Shown here one piece after another: positions 1-9,201 of a stretch of DNA of 64,000 bases. The position numbers were made by a program, and so were the translations under genes. Location of the stretch: positions 62,001 through 126,000 of the forward strand of contig NZ_CP048829.1 in assembly GCF_019355395.1 (NCBI RefSeq), in the 5' to 3' direction. The stretch comes from Chordicoccus furentiruminis (GTDB taxonomy: Bacteria; Bacillota; Clostridia; Lachnospirales; Lachnospiraceae). Every line of letters starts with the position of its first letter. Position 1 is the stretch's first letter. Below the pieces are notes generated by a model. The model was not told the DNA's origin. It saw nothing but the letters and a program-made list of their open reading frames with translations, and searched no databases.

Positions 1-1
1 C

Positions 2-709
2 CAGAACGGGATGAACAGCGTCGGCAAATGGCTCGGAACGGCATTTTCCGGATTCAGCAGCGCGCAGAAGCTGACCAGGGAAAACGAGACCCTGAAAAAG
101 CAGGTCTCCGAACTGACGCAGGAGAACAATGATCTGCTTCAGAAGGAAGGCGAGCTGACCCGTCTTCAGTCGCTCTACAATCTTGACAAGAAATACAGCG
201 ATTACACAAAGGTCGCCGCAGAAGTCATCTCGAAGGACCCGGGGAACTGGTACAGCACCTTCGTGGTCAACAAAGGATCGAAGGACGGCATCGCGGCAGA
301 CATGAACGTACTCGGTCAGGGCGGTCTGATCGGCATTGTAACCGAAGTGGGACAGAACTGGGCGCAGATCCGCTCTATCATCGATGACGACAGCAACGTC
401 AGCGCGATGGCGTCGAACACGTCGGAGCCCTGCACGGTCACGGGCAATCTGCTGGATATGGAAAACGGAAAGATCGATTTCAGCGGTCTTCGCGACAGCG
501 ACAACGCCGTCACGGAGGGAACGTCTCTTGTGACATCCAACATCAGCGACAAGTATCTGCCCGGACTTCTGATCGGCTATGTCAGCGAAATTTCGCTGGA
601 TTCCAATAACCTCACCAAATCCGGCACACTGATCCCGGCTGCCGACTTCCGCGGTCTCCGCGAGGTTCTGATCATCACGGATCTCAAACAGACAAAGGAG
701 AATTCGTAA
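2..709 (+). CDS. mreC: MreC rod-shape protein (5' truncated by window edge)
   Basis: C-terminal part of MreC, the extracellular scaffold of the elongasome that links MreB/MreD to PBP2. The frame is open to the left edge, so the first Met at position 11 is probably internal and the membrane anchor lies outside the window. What is visible is a coiled coil (roughly residues 20-60, heptads of Leu/Glu/Lys), then the beta-rich MreC domain. It is followed with no gap by mreD, then PBP2 and rodA, the canonical mre/mrd order. Identification rests on sequence character and gene order; the exact start cannot be seen. Confidence 0.93.
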   Translation, partial: QNGMNSVGKWLGTAFSGFSSAQKLTRENETLKKQVSELTQENNDLLQKEGELTRLQSLYNLDKKYSDYTKVAAEVISKDPGNWYSTFVVNKGSKDGIAADMNVLGQGGLIGIVTEVGQNWAQIRSIIDDDSNVSAMASNTSEPCTVTGNLLDMENGKIDFSGLRDSDNAVTEGTSLVTSNISDKYLPGLLIGYVSEISLDSNNLTKSGTLIPAADFRGLREVLIITDLKQTKENS

Positions 710-1237
710 GTGAAGAGAAAACTGATCATCGCGCTGATGCTGTGGATCTGCTTTATTCTTCAGACGACCGTCTTCAGTACGTTCCGTTTCCTGTCCGCCA
801 CGCCGAATCTGATGATGATTCTCACCGTCTCCATCGGCTTCATGCAGGGGCGGACGGAAGGGCTTCTGACCGGCTTCGCCTGCGGTCTTCTTTATGACAT
901 CTGCTACGGCGGCCTCTTCGGTTTTTACGCGCTGCTCTACATGCTCTGCGGTTATTTCTGCGGACGCTTCAGCAAAATCTACTTCGATGAGGACATCAAG
1001 GTGCCCCTGCTGCTGACCGGCGGCTGCGACGCCTTCTTCAACCTTGTCGTCTATTTCTCCAGGTTTCTTCTGCGCGGCCGGCTTCATTTCGCCGGCTACC
1101 TGAAGGCGGTGATGGTTCCGGATGTCGTCGCGACGCTTCTTCTGACGATCATCCTGTACCGGCTCTTCTACAGAATCAATCACTCGCTGACAGAAAAGGA
1201 GAAGAAAGGCAGGCAGTCTCTATGGATAAGGGAATGA
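710..1237 (+). CDS. mreD: MreD rod-shape membrane protein
   Basis: 175-residue polytopic membrane protein with about five hydrophobic segments, the normal size for MreD. It is the integral membrane partner of MreC in the elongation machinery. The start is GTG at 710, directly after the mreC TAA stop, which suggests translational coupling. Its 3' end overlaps the start of the PBP2 gene by 16 bp, so mreC-mreD-PBP2 are read as one operon. MreD sequences diverge strongly, so the call leans on topology plus context. Confidence 0.9.
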   Translation: MKRKLIIALMLWICFILQTTVFSTFRFLSATPNLMMILTVSIGFMQGRTEGLLTGFACGLLYDICYGGLFGFYALLYMLCGYFCGRFSKIYFDEDIKVPLLLTGGCDAFFNLVVYFSRFLLRGRLHFAGYLKAVMVPDVVATLLLTIILYRLFYRINHSLTEKEKKGRQSLWIRE

Positions 1238-4119
1238 AAAGGCATCCTCTCCGTCATTTCCGGTATACCCGGATCATCATACTCGGCGTCGTCTGCGCGC
1301 TTCTTTCGGGGATTCTGATTCATCGGCTCTATGATCTGCAGATCATCAACGGGGAGAGCTACCGGACAAATTTCAGCATCAAGACGACCAAGACCCGCAC
1401 GCTGAAGAGCACCCGCGGCAACATCTATGACCGGAACGGAAAGGTGCTTGCCTACAACAAGCTTTCCTACAGTCTGACACTGGAGGACTCGGGCAGCTAT
1501 GACACATACAGGCAGCGGGATCTTTCCCTCAACGGCGAGGCCTACCGGATCGCAAAGATTCTCTCAGAGCACGGCGACTCGCTTGACAATGACTTTCATG
1601 TGGTGCTGGGCAAAAACGGTCAGTACACCTATGACGTCGACGGCCGCACGCTCCAGCGCTTCAAGGCGGACGTCTACGGCTGCGCCAAGATCAACGACAT
1701 GACAGAGGAACAGGCCCAGTCCACGGCTGACCAGATGATCCAGACCCTGAGCGGGAAGAAACGTTTCGGACTGGTCCGCTCCGACAAGCCGTACACGGCG
1801 GAGGAGCTGAAAAAAGCAGGCCTTCCGGAGACACTGTCCCCTGAGGATACGCTGAACATCATCTATGTCCGCTACCAGCTTTTCACCACGCAGTACCGAA
1901 AATACATGCCGGTGACGATCGCGCGCCGGCTGTCCGACCAGTCCGTGGCAGCCCTCAACGAGGAAAAGAATTCTCTGGAGGGCATCGAGATCGTGGAGGA
2001 CACCACCCGCGTCTACTCCAACGCGGTTCCCTTCGCCTCACTGATCGGCTATATCGGCAAAGTTTCGAGCGAGGATCTCGCCGAGCTTCAGTCCTCTGAT
2101 TCAAGCTACACAAGCGAGTCGATCGTCGGTAAATCCGGTATTGAAAAAGTATGCGAGAGCACGCTGCAGGGAAGTGACGGACAGGAGACCGTCTATGTGG
2201 ACCGGTTCGGCAAGGTGCTGGAGCAGGACGAGAGCAAGACGATCCAGCCCACCGCGGGAGGCAACGTCTATCTGACCATCGACTCCGACCTTCAGAACGC
2301 GATTTACAAGATTCTTGAACAGCGGATCGCCGGCATCCTTGAGACCGTCATCATTGACGCGGATACCTTCGACACCTCGGGCGTCACGGATACGGCCAAC
2401 ATCCGTGTGCCGGTGACGGATGTCTACGACGCCATCATCGAGAACGGCGTGCTGGATCTTTCGCAGCTGTCCGCCCCGAACGCGACTTCGAGCGAGAGTC
2501 AGATTTACAGTATTTTCACGCAAAAGCAGAGTGAGGTCTTCTCCTCGCTGAGCGATCAGCTAACCGGTTCCGCTCCGACGCCGTACAATCAGCTCAGCGA
2601 CGAGATGAAGGAATATGAATCCTATATCATCAATGATCTGCTGACAGCGAAGACCGGCATTCTCGACAGCTCGAAAATCGACAAGACGGACGCCACTTAT
2701 CTCGCGTGGACCCGCGATGAGACGATATCTCTCAAGGATTATCTGACCTATGCGGCCAGCCGGAACTGGATCAATATCTCCGCGATCAATTCGGATGAAA
2801 CCTATATGGATTCCGAGGAGACATATCAGAAACTCAGCGAATATATTCGGACGTACCTTGCGACCGACACGGCATTTTCCAAGATTCTCTACAAGTATCT
2901 GATCGACAGCAAGACGCTGAGCGGGGCGCTGGTGCTGGAGGCGCTGTATGACCAGGGAATCCTGAGCAACAGCGACGGCACGCTGGATGAGCTGCAGGCA
3001 GACGCTTCTTCCGCCTACTCGGTTGTTCTGAAGAAAATCGATGATCTGGAGCTGACGCCCGCCATGCTGGCTCTTGATCCCTGCTCCGGATCGGCTGTGG
3101 TCACCGACCCCAACACAGGCGAAATTCTCGCCTGCGTCTCCTATCCGGGCTACGACAACAACCGGCTTGCCAACACGATGGATGTCAGCTACTACAACAA
3201 GCTGGCGGCCGACAAGTCCGGCCCGTTCTACAACAAGGCGACGCAGCAGGAGACGGCGCCCGGATCGACGTTCAAGCTGATCACTACCACAGCCGGGCTT
3301 GAGGAAAAGGTCATCACGAAGGATACGATCTTCAACTGCACCGGCACCTTCGATCTCACGGAGACGCCGCTGAAATGCTGGCTCACGACCGGACACGGCC
3401 CGCTCAACATCATCGGCGGAATCCAGAACTCCTGCAATGTGTTCTTCTGCAATGTGGCCTACCAGCTGGGTCTCAACGAGGAAGGCAATTGGTCCGACTC
3501 GCTGTCCCTGAGCAAACTGCAGCAGTACGCGAAGCTTTATAATATGGACAAGCCTTCCGGCATCGAGGTGCCGGAGAACGATCCTCAGGTGTCCGACCAG
3601 TATGCGATCCAGTCCTCGATCGGACAGGGTACGCATGCCTACACCACGACGCAGCTGGCGCGGTACGTCACGACGCTGGCCAATAGCGGCACGAGCTACA
3701 ATCTTTCCATGATCGACAAGACCACCGACGCGGAGGGCAATGTCATCAAGGATTATTCGCCCTCGGTGGAGTCCCAGCTTTCCATCAGCAGCTCGACCTG
3801 GGACATCATCCATGAAGGCATGAGAGCCGTGATCGAGAGCAAGCCGGACTACACGAATCTTGGCGTCGAGGTAGCCGGCAAGACCGGAACCGCCCAGGAA
3901 AGCAAGTCTCGTCCGTCTCATGCGCTGTTCATCTGCTACGCTCCTTACGACAAGCCGCAGATCGCGATGGCGATCCGGATCGGAAACGGCTACTCTTCGA
4001 CCAACTGTCTGCTGACGGCGAGGGATATTCTGCAGTATTACTTCAAGCTGGCCGATACCAGCGAAATTATCACCGGCAAGGCAAAGAACGATTCCCTTAG
4101 TTCCGCCAACGTCGACTGA
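1222..4119 (+). CDS. mrdA: Penicillin-binding protein 2 (elongasome D,D-transpeptidase)
   Basis: Class B penicillin-binding protein, 965 residues, which cross-links peptidoglycan together with RodA during elongation. One N-terminal membrane segment (about residues 15-35) is followed by a PBP dimerisation domain and the transpeptidase domain. Catalytic motifs are all present: STFK at 682-685 (nucleophile Ser682), SCN at 737-739 and KTG at 887-889. It is longer than usual PBP2 because about 245 residues (roughly 372-617) are inserted between the LTIDSDLQ segment and the segment LDPCSGSAVV. It overlaps mreD and is followed by rodA after 116 bp. Confidence 0.95.
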   Translation: MDKGMKRHPLRHFRYTRIIILGVVCALLSGILIHRLYDLQIINGESYRTNFSIKTTKTRTLKSTRGNIYDRNGKVLAYNKLSYSLTLEDSGSYDTYRQRDLSLNGEAYRIAKILSEHGDSLDNDFHVVLGKNGQYTYDVDGRTLQRFKADVYGCAKINDMTEEQAQSTADQMIQTLSGKKRFGLVRSDKPYTAEELKKAGLPETLSPEDTLNIIYVRYQLFTTQYRKYMPVTIARRLSDQSVAALNEEKNSLEGIEIVEDTTRVYSNAVPFASLIGYIGKVSSEDLAELQSSDSSYTSESIVGKSGIEKVCESTLQGSDGQETVYVDRFGKVLEQDESKTIQPTAGGNVYLTIDSDLQNAIYKILEQRIAGILETVIIDADTFDTSGVTDTANIRVPVTDVYDAIIENGVLDLSQLSAPNATSSESQIYSIFTQKQSEVFSSLSDQLTGSAPTPYNQLSDEMKEYESYIINDLLTAKTGILDSSKIDKTDATYLAWTRDETISLKDYLTYAASRNWINISAINSDETYMDSEETYQKLSEYIRTYLATDTAFSKILYKYLIDSKTLSGALVLEALYDQGILSNSDGTLDELQADASSAYSVVLKKIDDLELTPAMLALDPCSGSAVVTDPNTGEILACVSYPGYDNNRLANTMDVSYYNKLAADKSGPFYNKATQQETAPGSTFKLITTTAGLEEKVITKDTIFNCTGTFDLTETPLKCWLTTGHGPLNIIGGIQNSCNVFFCNVAYQLGLNEEGNWSDSLSLSKLQQYAKLYNMDKPSGIEVPENDPQVSDQYAIQSSIGQGTHAYTTTQLARYVTTLANSGTSYNLSMIDKTTDAEGNVIKDYSPSVESQLSISSSTWDIIHEGMRAVIESKPDYTNLGVEVAGKTGTAQESKSRPSHALFICYAPYDKPQIAMAIRIGNGYSSTNCLLTARDILQYYFKLADTSEIITGKAKNDSLSSANVD

Positions 4120-4235
4120 CAGGCGGACGCTTCATTCGCCCGGACCGGCCTTCAGGCCCGGGCGCGGTTTCGCCCGGCCTGCTCAGTACCTGTGTCAGCA
4201 CCTGGGTTTGTCATCACGAAGGAAGAGAGGATTTC

Positions 4236-5432
4236 ATGCTCAGACAATACCGTTTGCGGGATTACGATTTCAGACTGGTTCTGTGGCTCGTCACGCTGTC
4301 GGCCATCGGCGTGCTGCTCGTCGGCTCCGCCGACGCCGCGCTTCAGACAAGGCAGTTAGCCGGTATGATCGCCGGCTGCACCCTCATGATCGTCCTTTCC
4401 CTGATCGACTACTCGTGGCTTCTGAACTTCTCGTGGGTTCTCTATTTCCTGAACCTGGCGATTCTGGCTGCGGTCCGTCTGACAGGGCACAGCAGCCACG
4501 GAGCGACGCGCTGGATCAACATCGGCGGCTTCCGCTTCCAGCCCGTTGAGCTGTCAAAAATTATTCTGATTCTGTTCTTCGCGCGGTATTTTCTTGACCA
4601 TGAGAACGATCTGAACCGTTTCTCCGTTCTGCTTCGCACACTGGTTCTGATCACGGTTCCGCTTGCGCTGATCTTTGCCCAGCCGGACCTCAAGAACACG
4701 ATCACCATCCTGATCCTGTTCACAATCCTCTACTTCATCGCCGGTCTCAGCGTCCGATACATCGCCATCGTGCTCGCCGTCATCATCCCGCTCGGGGCGA
4801 TCTTCATGTCCATTGTCGTCCAGCCCGACCAGACGCTGATCAAGGATTATCAGCGCAAGCGGATCATGGCCTTCCTCAACCCGGACAGCGAGGAGTACAC
4901 GGACGACACGACGCAGCAGAACAACTCGGTCGTCGCCATCGGAAGCGGTCAGCTGACCGGCAAGGGGCTCAACAATTCGGATGTGGATTCGGCCAACAAG
5001 GGCAAGTTCATCGCCGAAATTGACACGGACTTCATCTTCGCCGTAGCGGGAGAGGAGCTGGGGTTCCTCGGAAGTGCCGGAATTGTCATCCTCCTCCTTC
5101 TGGTCGTGCTGGAGTGTCTGATCACAGCGGCGAAGGCCAAAGACCTCGCAGGACGGCTCATCTGCTGCGGGATGGGCGCTCTGGTGTCGATCCAGAGCTT
5201 CATCAACATCGGCGTTGTCACGAGAATCCTTCCCAACACGGGGACGCCGCTCCCGTTTGTGAGCTACGGTCTGACTTCGCTGCTCTCGCTCTTCATCGGC
5301 ATGGGTCTTGTCCTCAACGTCGGTCTTCAGGGACGCGTCCGCTTCGAGCGCATGCCGGAGCGGATGTACCGCGGCAGCCTTCAGCGGGAACGCGACGGCC
5401 GGTATAACGGAAGGAGAGTGAGATCATGGTGA
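4236..5432 (+). CDS. rodA: RodA/FtsW/SpoVE family peptidoglycan glycosyltransferase
   Basis: SEDS-family polytopic membrane protein of 398 residues with about ten membrane segments. RodA polymerises glycan strands from lipid II and works with the class B PBP encoded just upstream. Family features visible include the conserved NTG-x-PLPF-x-SYG segment near residues 334-348 and the GEELGF stretch. A GA-rich ribosome binding site lies at about 4220-4229. The stop overlaps the next gene by 7 bp. FtsW/SpoVE are paralogues; RodA is preferred because of the mre/PBP2 neighbourhood. Confidence 0.92.
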   Translation: MLRQYRLRDYDFRLVLWLVTLSAIGVLLVGSADAALQTRQLAGMIAGCTLMIVLSLIDYSWLLNFSWVLYFLNLAILAAVRLTGHSSHGATRWINIGGFRFQPVELSKIILILFFARYFLDHENDLNRFSVLLRTLVLITVPLALIFAQPDLKNTITILILFTILYFIAGLSVRYIAIVLAVIIPLGAIFMSIVVQPDQTLIKDYQRKRIMAFLNPDSEEYTDDTTQQNNSVVAIGSGQLTGKGLNNSDVDSANKGKFIAEIDTDFIFAVAGEELGFLGSAGIVILLLLVVLECLITAAKAKDLAGRLICCGMGALVSIQSFINIGVVTRILPNTGTPLPFVSYGLTSLLSLFIGMGLVLNVGLQGRVRFERMPERMYRGSLQRERDGRYNGRRVRSW

Positions 5433-6487
5433 AGCTGTTCCGCCGTCCGGCGCACACGCCGATTGATCCGCGCACACAGGGGAAGCGGGAAGACAAACGG
5501 CTGTGGCTGATCACGCTGGCCGGTCTTCTCGCGGTTGTGCTGGCCGCCGTCGTCATACTCGTGTTCCTTCTGAGCGGCAGTTCCTCTTCACTGACGATTC
5601 CGGACCGCTGGACCAACGCCCGCATGGTGTATGACACCAGCGAACAGACCGCCATGCAGTCGAAGACGTCCTTCACCTCCAGCCTCTGCATCGGAGCAAA
5701 CAATGTGGCCAATGACGCCGTTTCGGTCGGAGACAGCGAAAAGGCGGCCCTGTTTTCCCTTGATGACCGGAAGGTCGTCTACGCGAAGGAAATGTACGAA
5801 AAAATCTACCCGGCCTCCATCACGAAGATCATGACCGCGATCCTCGCGCTGAAATCGGACAAGATGGATGAGACGGTGACGATCAACTGGCAGGACGTAG
5901 ATCTCGAGAGCGGCTCACAGGTCGTCGGTTTCCGGATCGGAGACAAGGTCAGGATGAGCGAGCTTCTCCGCGGCATGCTGATCCACTCCGGCAACGATGC
6001 CGCCCAGGCGATCGCACGCACCGTCGGAGGCACGCAGGCAAAATTCGTGAAAATGATGAACGAGGAGCTGGAAACGCTCGGCTGCACCGGAAGTCATTTC
6101 ATGAATCCGACAGGCCTCCATGACGACGATCACTACACGACGGTCTACGATATCTATCTGATGCTGAACGAAGCGATGAAGTACGACGATTTCGTCAACA
6201 TCATCCAGGTTCCGGTCTATGATCTCACCTATCAGAACGCCGACGGCACCGAGATGCATGTGACGCTGGATTCCACCGATCATTTTCTGACGGGAGAAGT
6301 CGAGCCCCCGCGGAATGTAACTGTGCTCGGCGGCAAGACCGGCACGACCGCCGCGGCCGGAAACTGTCTGGCGCTGCTCTCGCAGAACGCCTACGGACAG
6401 TTCTATATCTCCGTCGTCGTGGATGCGCCGTCGAAGGACCAGCTGTATCAGGATCAGTTCTCGCTGCTTTCTTGCATCAACAGCTGA
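5426..6487 (+). CDS. D-alanyl-D-alanine carboxypeptidase (DacF/PBP5 type)
   Basis: Serine-type D-Ala-D-Ala carboxypeptidase (peptidase S11), which trims pentapeptide side chains of peptidoglycan. A single N-terminal membrane anchor (residues about 28-52) replaces the usual cleavable signal and C-terminal amphipathic helix, so the protein is probably held by its N-terminus. The active-site triad of motifs is intact: SITK with Ser131 and Lys134, SGN at 188-190 and KTG beginning at Lys304. It overlaps rodA by 7 bp and closes the cell-wall operon. At 353 residues it lacks the C-terminal beta domain found in longer PBP5 proteins. Confidence 0.92.
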   Translation: MVKLFRRPAHTPIDPRTQGKREDKRLWLITLAGLLAVVLAAVVILVFLLSGSSSSLTIPDRWTNARMVYDTSEQTAMQSKTSFTSSLCIGANNVANDAVSVGDSEKAALFSLDDRKVVYAKEMYEKIYPASITKIMTAILALKSDKMDETVTINWQDVDLESGSQVVGFRIGDKVRMSELLRGMLIHSGNDAAQAIARTVGGTQAKFVKMMNEELETLGCTGSHFMNPTGLHDDDHYTTVYDIYLMLNEAMKYDDFVNIIQVPVYDLTYQNADGTEMHVTLDSTDHFLTGEVEPPRNVTVLGGKTGTTAAAGNCLALLSQNAYGQFYISVVVDAPSKDQLYQDQFSLLSCINS

Positions 6488-6513
6488 GCGGAGGCGGAGA
6501 GGAGAATCTTTGC

Positions 6514-6542
6514 TTGTTTTTTACATAGGCTTCGCCTATAAT
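6514..6542 (+). promoter_or_regulatory. Predicted sigma-A promoter for the P-loop/HlyD-like/ylmE/sepF group
   Basis: TTGTTT at 6514-6519 and a perfect TATAAT at 6537-6542, separated by 17 bp. The spacer end and -10 box lie in a short inverted repeat (ATAGGC-TTC-GCCTAT), which could also act as a weak operator. Transcription would begin near 6549, about 57 nt before the next start codon. Confidence 0.6.
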
Positions 6543-6605
6543 TAATGACAGATTACATGCCCGTTTTTACGCAGTCTACGAGTACATGCAAGGAGGTAAG
6601 CGCCA

Positions 6606-7025
6606 ATGGTTCAGTTAATTATTGGACAGAAGGGTAAGGGCAAGACAACCGCAATTCTCAGCAAGGTGAATGAAGAAATAAAGACGGCAACCGGAAATAT
6701 TGTATTTCTTGACAAAGACAGCCAGCATATGTATGAGCTGAACAACCGGATCCGTCTCATTGATGTTTCCGTTTATCCGATCTCGAACCCGGATGAGTTT
6801 GTCGGCTTCGTCAGCGGCATCATCTCTCAGGATCACGACATTCAGTCCATGTACCTCGATGGCTTCATGAAATGCGCGAAGCTGGAGGGAAAGGACATCA
6901 CAGATACCGTCCGCAAGCTCGACCGTGTCAGCTCCATGTTCAACATCAATTTTGTCATCTCTGTCTCTCTTGACAAGAGCGAACTGCCGGAGGAGCTTCA
7001 GGATAAGGTACTGATCAGCCTGTAA
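6606..7025 (+). CDS. Small P-loop NTP-binding protein, function unknown
   Basis: 139 residues beginning with a clear Walker A motif, GQKGKGKTT, at residues 8-16. The middle and end look like a compact alpha/beta ATPase core with short beta strands (NIVFLD, MYLDGF, NFVISVS) that could supply a Walker B acid. No membrane segment. Similar short proteins in clostridia are sometimes labelled twitching-motility or PilT, but there is no hexamer-forming PilT domain here and I do not endorse that name. The ribosome binding site AAGGAGGT is strong. The stop codon TAA overlaps the ATG of the next gene by 1 bp, so the two are translationally coupled and may work together near the membrane. Confidence 0.75.
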   Translation: MVQLIIGQKGKGKTTAILSKVNEEIKTATGNIVFLDKDSQHMYELNNRIRLIDVSVYPISNPDEFVGFVSGIISQDHDIQSMYLDGFMKCAKLEGKDITDTVRKLDRVSSMFNINFVISVSLDKSELPEELQDKVLISL

Positions 7026-8419
7026 TGCGTATTCCTTCTTCAGAAAATGAACGGAAAAGAGTGCCAGACCGCCGTCGCCCCCGTCTTCCGCGTCTCTTCA
7101 CGCTGAACATCGGAACGGTTGTGTTTGGCATTCTTTTTATCTATATCATCGGCAGCGTCATCCTCTATATGACCAGGACCCACGTCAGCTCCTATACCGT
7201 TACCTCCGGCCCGCTGGCGAAAAACCAGACATATACCGGAGTCGCTCTGTATGATGAAACGCTCGTCTCCGCGGAAGCCGGCGGCTATATCGATTATTAC
7301 GCCCGGGACGGCGTGAAGGTCCGCAGCGGAGGCGTCGTGTACGGCGTGAGTCCGACGAAAAAGACCGGTTCCGCCGCCGCACCGGATCAGTCCACCCTTT
7401 CCGCGATCCGGACGGATATGAAGCAGTTCTCCGAAACCTTCGATCCGGTCAATTTCCATACCGTCTATTCCCTCCGTTATCAGGTGGAAGGACGGATCCT
7501 GAACGCCGCGCTGTCCGGCGATGCCGGCGCCTCCTCCGGTTCTCTGACAGTGGGAGACGAGACACTGTACACGGCCCCGTCGGACGGGATTGTCTGCTAC
7601 TCCACCGACGGATATGAAAACCTCGATGAAAAGAAGCTGACTTCCTCGGTCTTCGACGAGAAGGAATACCGGTTGAAGGCCATCAAGACCGGCTCCGGCG
7701 TCACCACCGGAGATCCTGTCTACCGGCTGATCCGCTCGGAGAAATGGAGCCTTCTTCTCCCTCTGACGGCAAAGCAGGCTGTCAGTCTGGCTGATCTGAG
7801 CTATGTGAAGGTGAAGTTTCTGAAGGACGGCGTGTCACAGAACGCCTCGTTCTCCATCCATACGATGCATGACGGAACGCAGTACGGGCGTCTTGACTTC
7901 TCAAACGGCCTGATCCGTTATCTGGACAACCGCTACATCGAAATCGAGCTCGTGACCAATACGGCCGTCGGACTCAAGGTTCCGGTCTCCGCTGTCGTCA
8001 CGCGCTCTTTCTTCACGATCCCGGACGGTTATGCCTCGGATGACGGCGGCAGCACCGTCGCGTTTCTCCGGCAGATGACTGACCGCACCGGAAAAGTGAC
8101 TTACGCTCCGGTCAGACCCACGATCTACGCCCACGAAAACGGCGCCTATTACGTCGATGATTCCGATTTTTCTCCGGGTGATATCATCGTGCGGGATGAG
8201 ACGTCCGCCTCCAACCGGTACATTGTCCGCGATACGGCCGAGCTGGAGGGCGTCTACAGTATGAACCGCGGATATGCGCTCTTCCGGCGCGTGAACATCA
8301 TCGACAAGAACGAGGACTACTGCATCGTAGAGAGCGGAACCGCATACGGCATTGCCCGGTTTGACAACATTGTTGAACACGGCTCCTCCGTAAAAAACGC
8401 CCAGATCACCGCAGGATGA
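7025..8419 (+). CDS. HlyD-like membrane-anchored protein
   Basis: 464 residues with a charged cytoplasmic N-terminus (1-25), one membrane segment (about 27-48) and a large extracellular beta-rich region. The arrangement is that of HlyD/biotinyl-lipoyl adaptor-like proteins. In this position, upstream of ylmE and sepF, clostridial genomes commonly carry such a gene. No ABC transporter or outer-membrane partner lies nearby, so export is not demonstrated; a role in the division or envelope machinery is an inference from neighbours. It is coupled to the upstream P-loop gene by a TAATG overlap. Confidence 0.7.
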   Translation: MRIPSSENERKRVPDRRRPRLPRLFTLNIGTVVFGILFIYIIGSVILYMTRTHVSSYTVTSGPLAKNQTYTGVALYDETLVSAEAGGYIDYYARDGVKVRSGGVVYGVSPTKKTGSAAAPDQSTLSAIRTDMKQFSETFDPVNFHTVYSLRYQVEGRILNAALSGDAGASSGSLTVGDETLYTAPSDGIVCYSTDGYENLDEKKLTSSVFDEKEYRLKAIKTGSGVTTGDPVYRLIRSEKWSLLLPLTAKQAVSLADLSYVKVKFLKDGVSQNASFSIHTMHDGTQYGRLDFSNGLIRYLDNRYIEIELVTNTAVGLKVPVSAVVTRSFFTIPDGYASDDGGSTVAFLRQMTDRTGKVTYAPVRPTIYAHENGAYYVDDSDFSPGDIIVRDETSASNRYIVRDTAELEGVYSMNRGYALFRRVNIIDKNEDYCIVESGTAYGIARFDNIVEHGSSVKNAQITAG

Positions 8420-8490
8420 CGGTTTCCGTCAGGCGGCCGCCCGGGCGGACGGTGTCCCGTTCCATCACATAACCAAAGAAGGTGAAGACA

Positions 8491-9183
8491 ATGGTAACAG
8501 AAAATCTGGAAGCCGTGCGCCGCGAGATACGTGCGCATGCGGAAAAGGCAGGCCGGAATCCGGATGACGTGCTTCTTCTTGCTGTCAGCAAGACAAAGCC
8601 GGAATCCGACATCCGCGCCCTCTATGAGGCAGGGCAGCGGGATTTCGGAGAGAACTATGTGCAGGAGCTCTGCGAAAAGCAGTCCCATCTGCCGAAGGAC
8701 ATCCGCTGGCATATGATCGGCCACCTTCAGCGCAACAAGGTCAAATACATCGCCCCGTTTGTCGCGCTGATCCATTCCGTGGACAGCCGTGCTCTGGCGG
8801 ATACCATCGAAAAGGAAGCGGCAAAAGCCGGCCGTATCATTCCGGTCCTGATCGAGGTGAACGTCGCCGGTGAGACGACCAAATTCGGCGTCACGCCGGA
8901 AGAGGAGCCGTCACTTGCCGGGTACATCCGTTCCCTTTCCCATGTGCAGCTCCGCGGCTTCATGACATCCGCTCCGATCGTGCAGGATCCGGAAGAAAAC
9001 CGGCCGGTGTTCCGCCGCCTCCGTCAATTAAGTGTTGACATCAATCGGCAAAGCATCAATAATGAAAAGACAGATGTGCTCAGCATGGGAATGTCCGATG
9101 ATTTTACAGTCGCTGTGGAGGAGGGTTCGACCTGTGTCAGAGTGGGGACACGGATTTTCGGCGCACGAGACTACAGCAGATAA
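8491..9183 (+). CDS. YggS/YlmE family PLP-binding protein
   Basis: 230-residue pyridoxal-phosphate homeostasis protein of the YggS/PLPBP family (YlmE in Bacillus). It binds PLP through the conserved lysine in VSKTK (Lys34) but has no known catalytic reaction; it buffers free PLP and amino-acid pools. The start is placed at ATG 8491 because AGAAGG at 8477-8482 gives an 8-nt spacing; the in-frame GTG at 8482 overlaps that ribosome binding site. Adjacency to sepF is the usual Firmicutes arrangement. Confidence 0.92.
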   Translation: MVTENLEAVRREIRAHAEKAGRNPDDVLLLAVSKTKPESDIRALYEAGQRDFGENYVQELCEKQSHLPKDIRWHMIGHLQRNKVKYIAPFVALIHSVDSRALADTIEKEAAKAGRIIPVLIEVNVAGETTKFGVTPEEEPSLAGYIRSLSHVQLRGFMTSAPIVQDPEENRPVFRRLRQLSVDINRQSINNEKTDVLSMGMSDDFTVAVEEGSTCVRVGTRIFGARDYSR

Positions 9184-9201
9184 ACACAGGCAGGGAGAGC
9201 G

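Noticed and set aside
2560-3921. Minus-strand open frame of about 450 codons antisense to PBP2
   Set aside because: Its translation is low complexity in Arg, Val and Gly and mirrors the PBP2 codons; PBP2 has all catalytic motifs on the other strand.
6606-7025. PilT twitching-motility ATPase
   Set aside because: Only a Walker A and a small core; far too short for PilT and lacking its other motifs.
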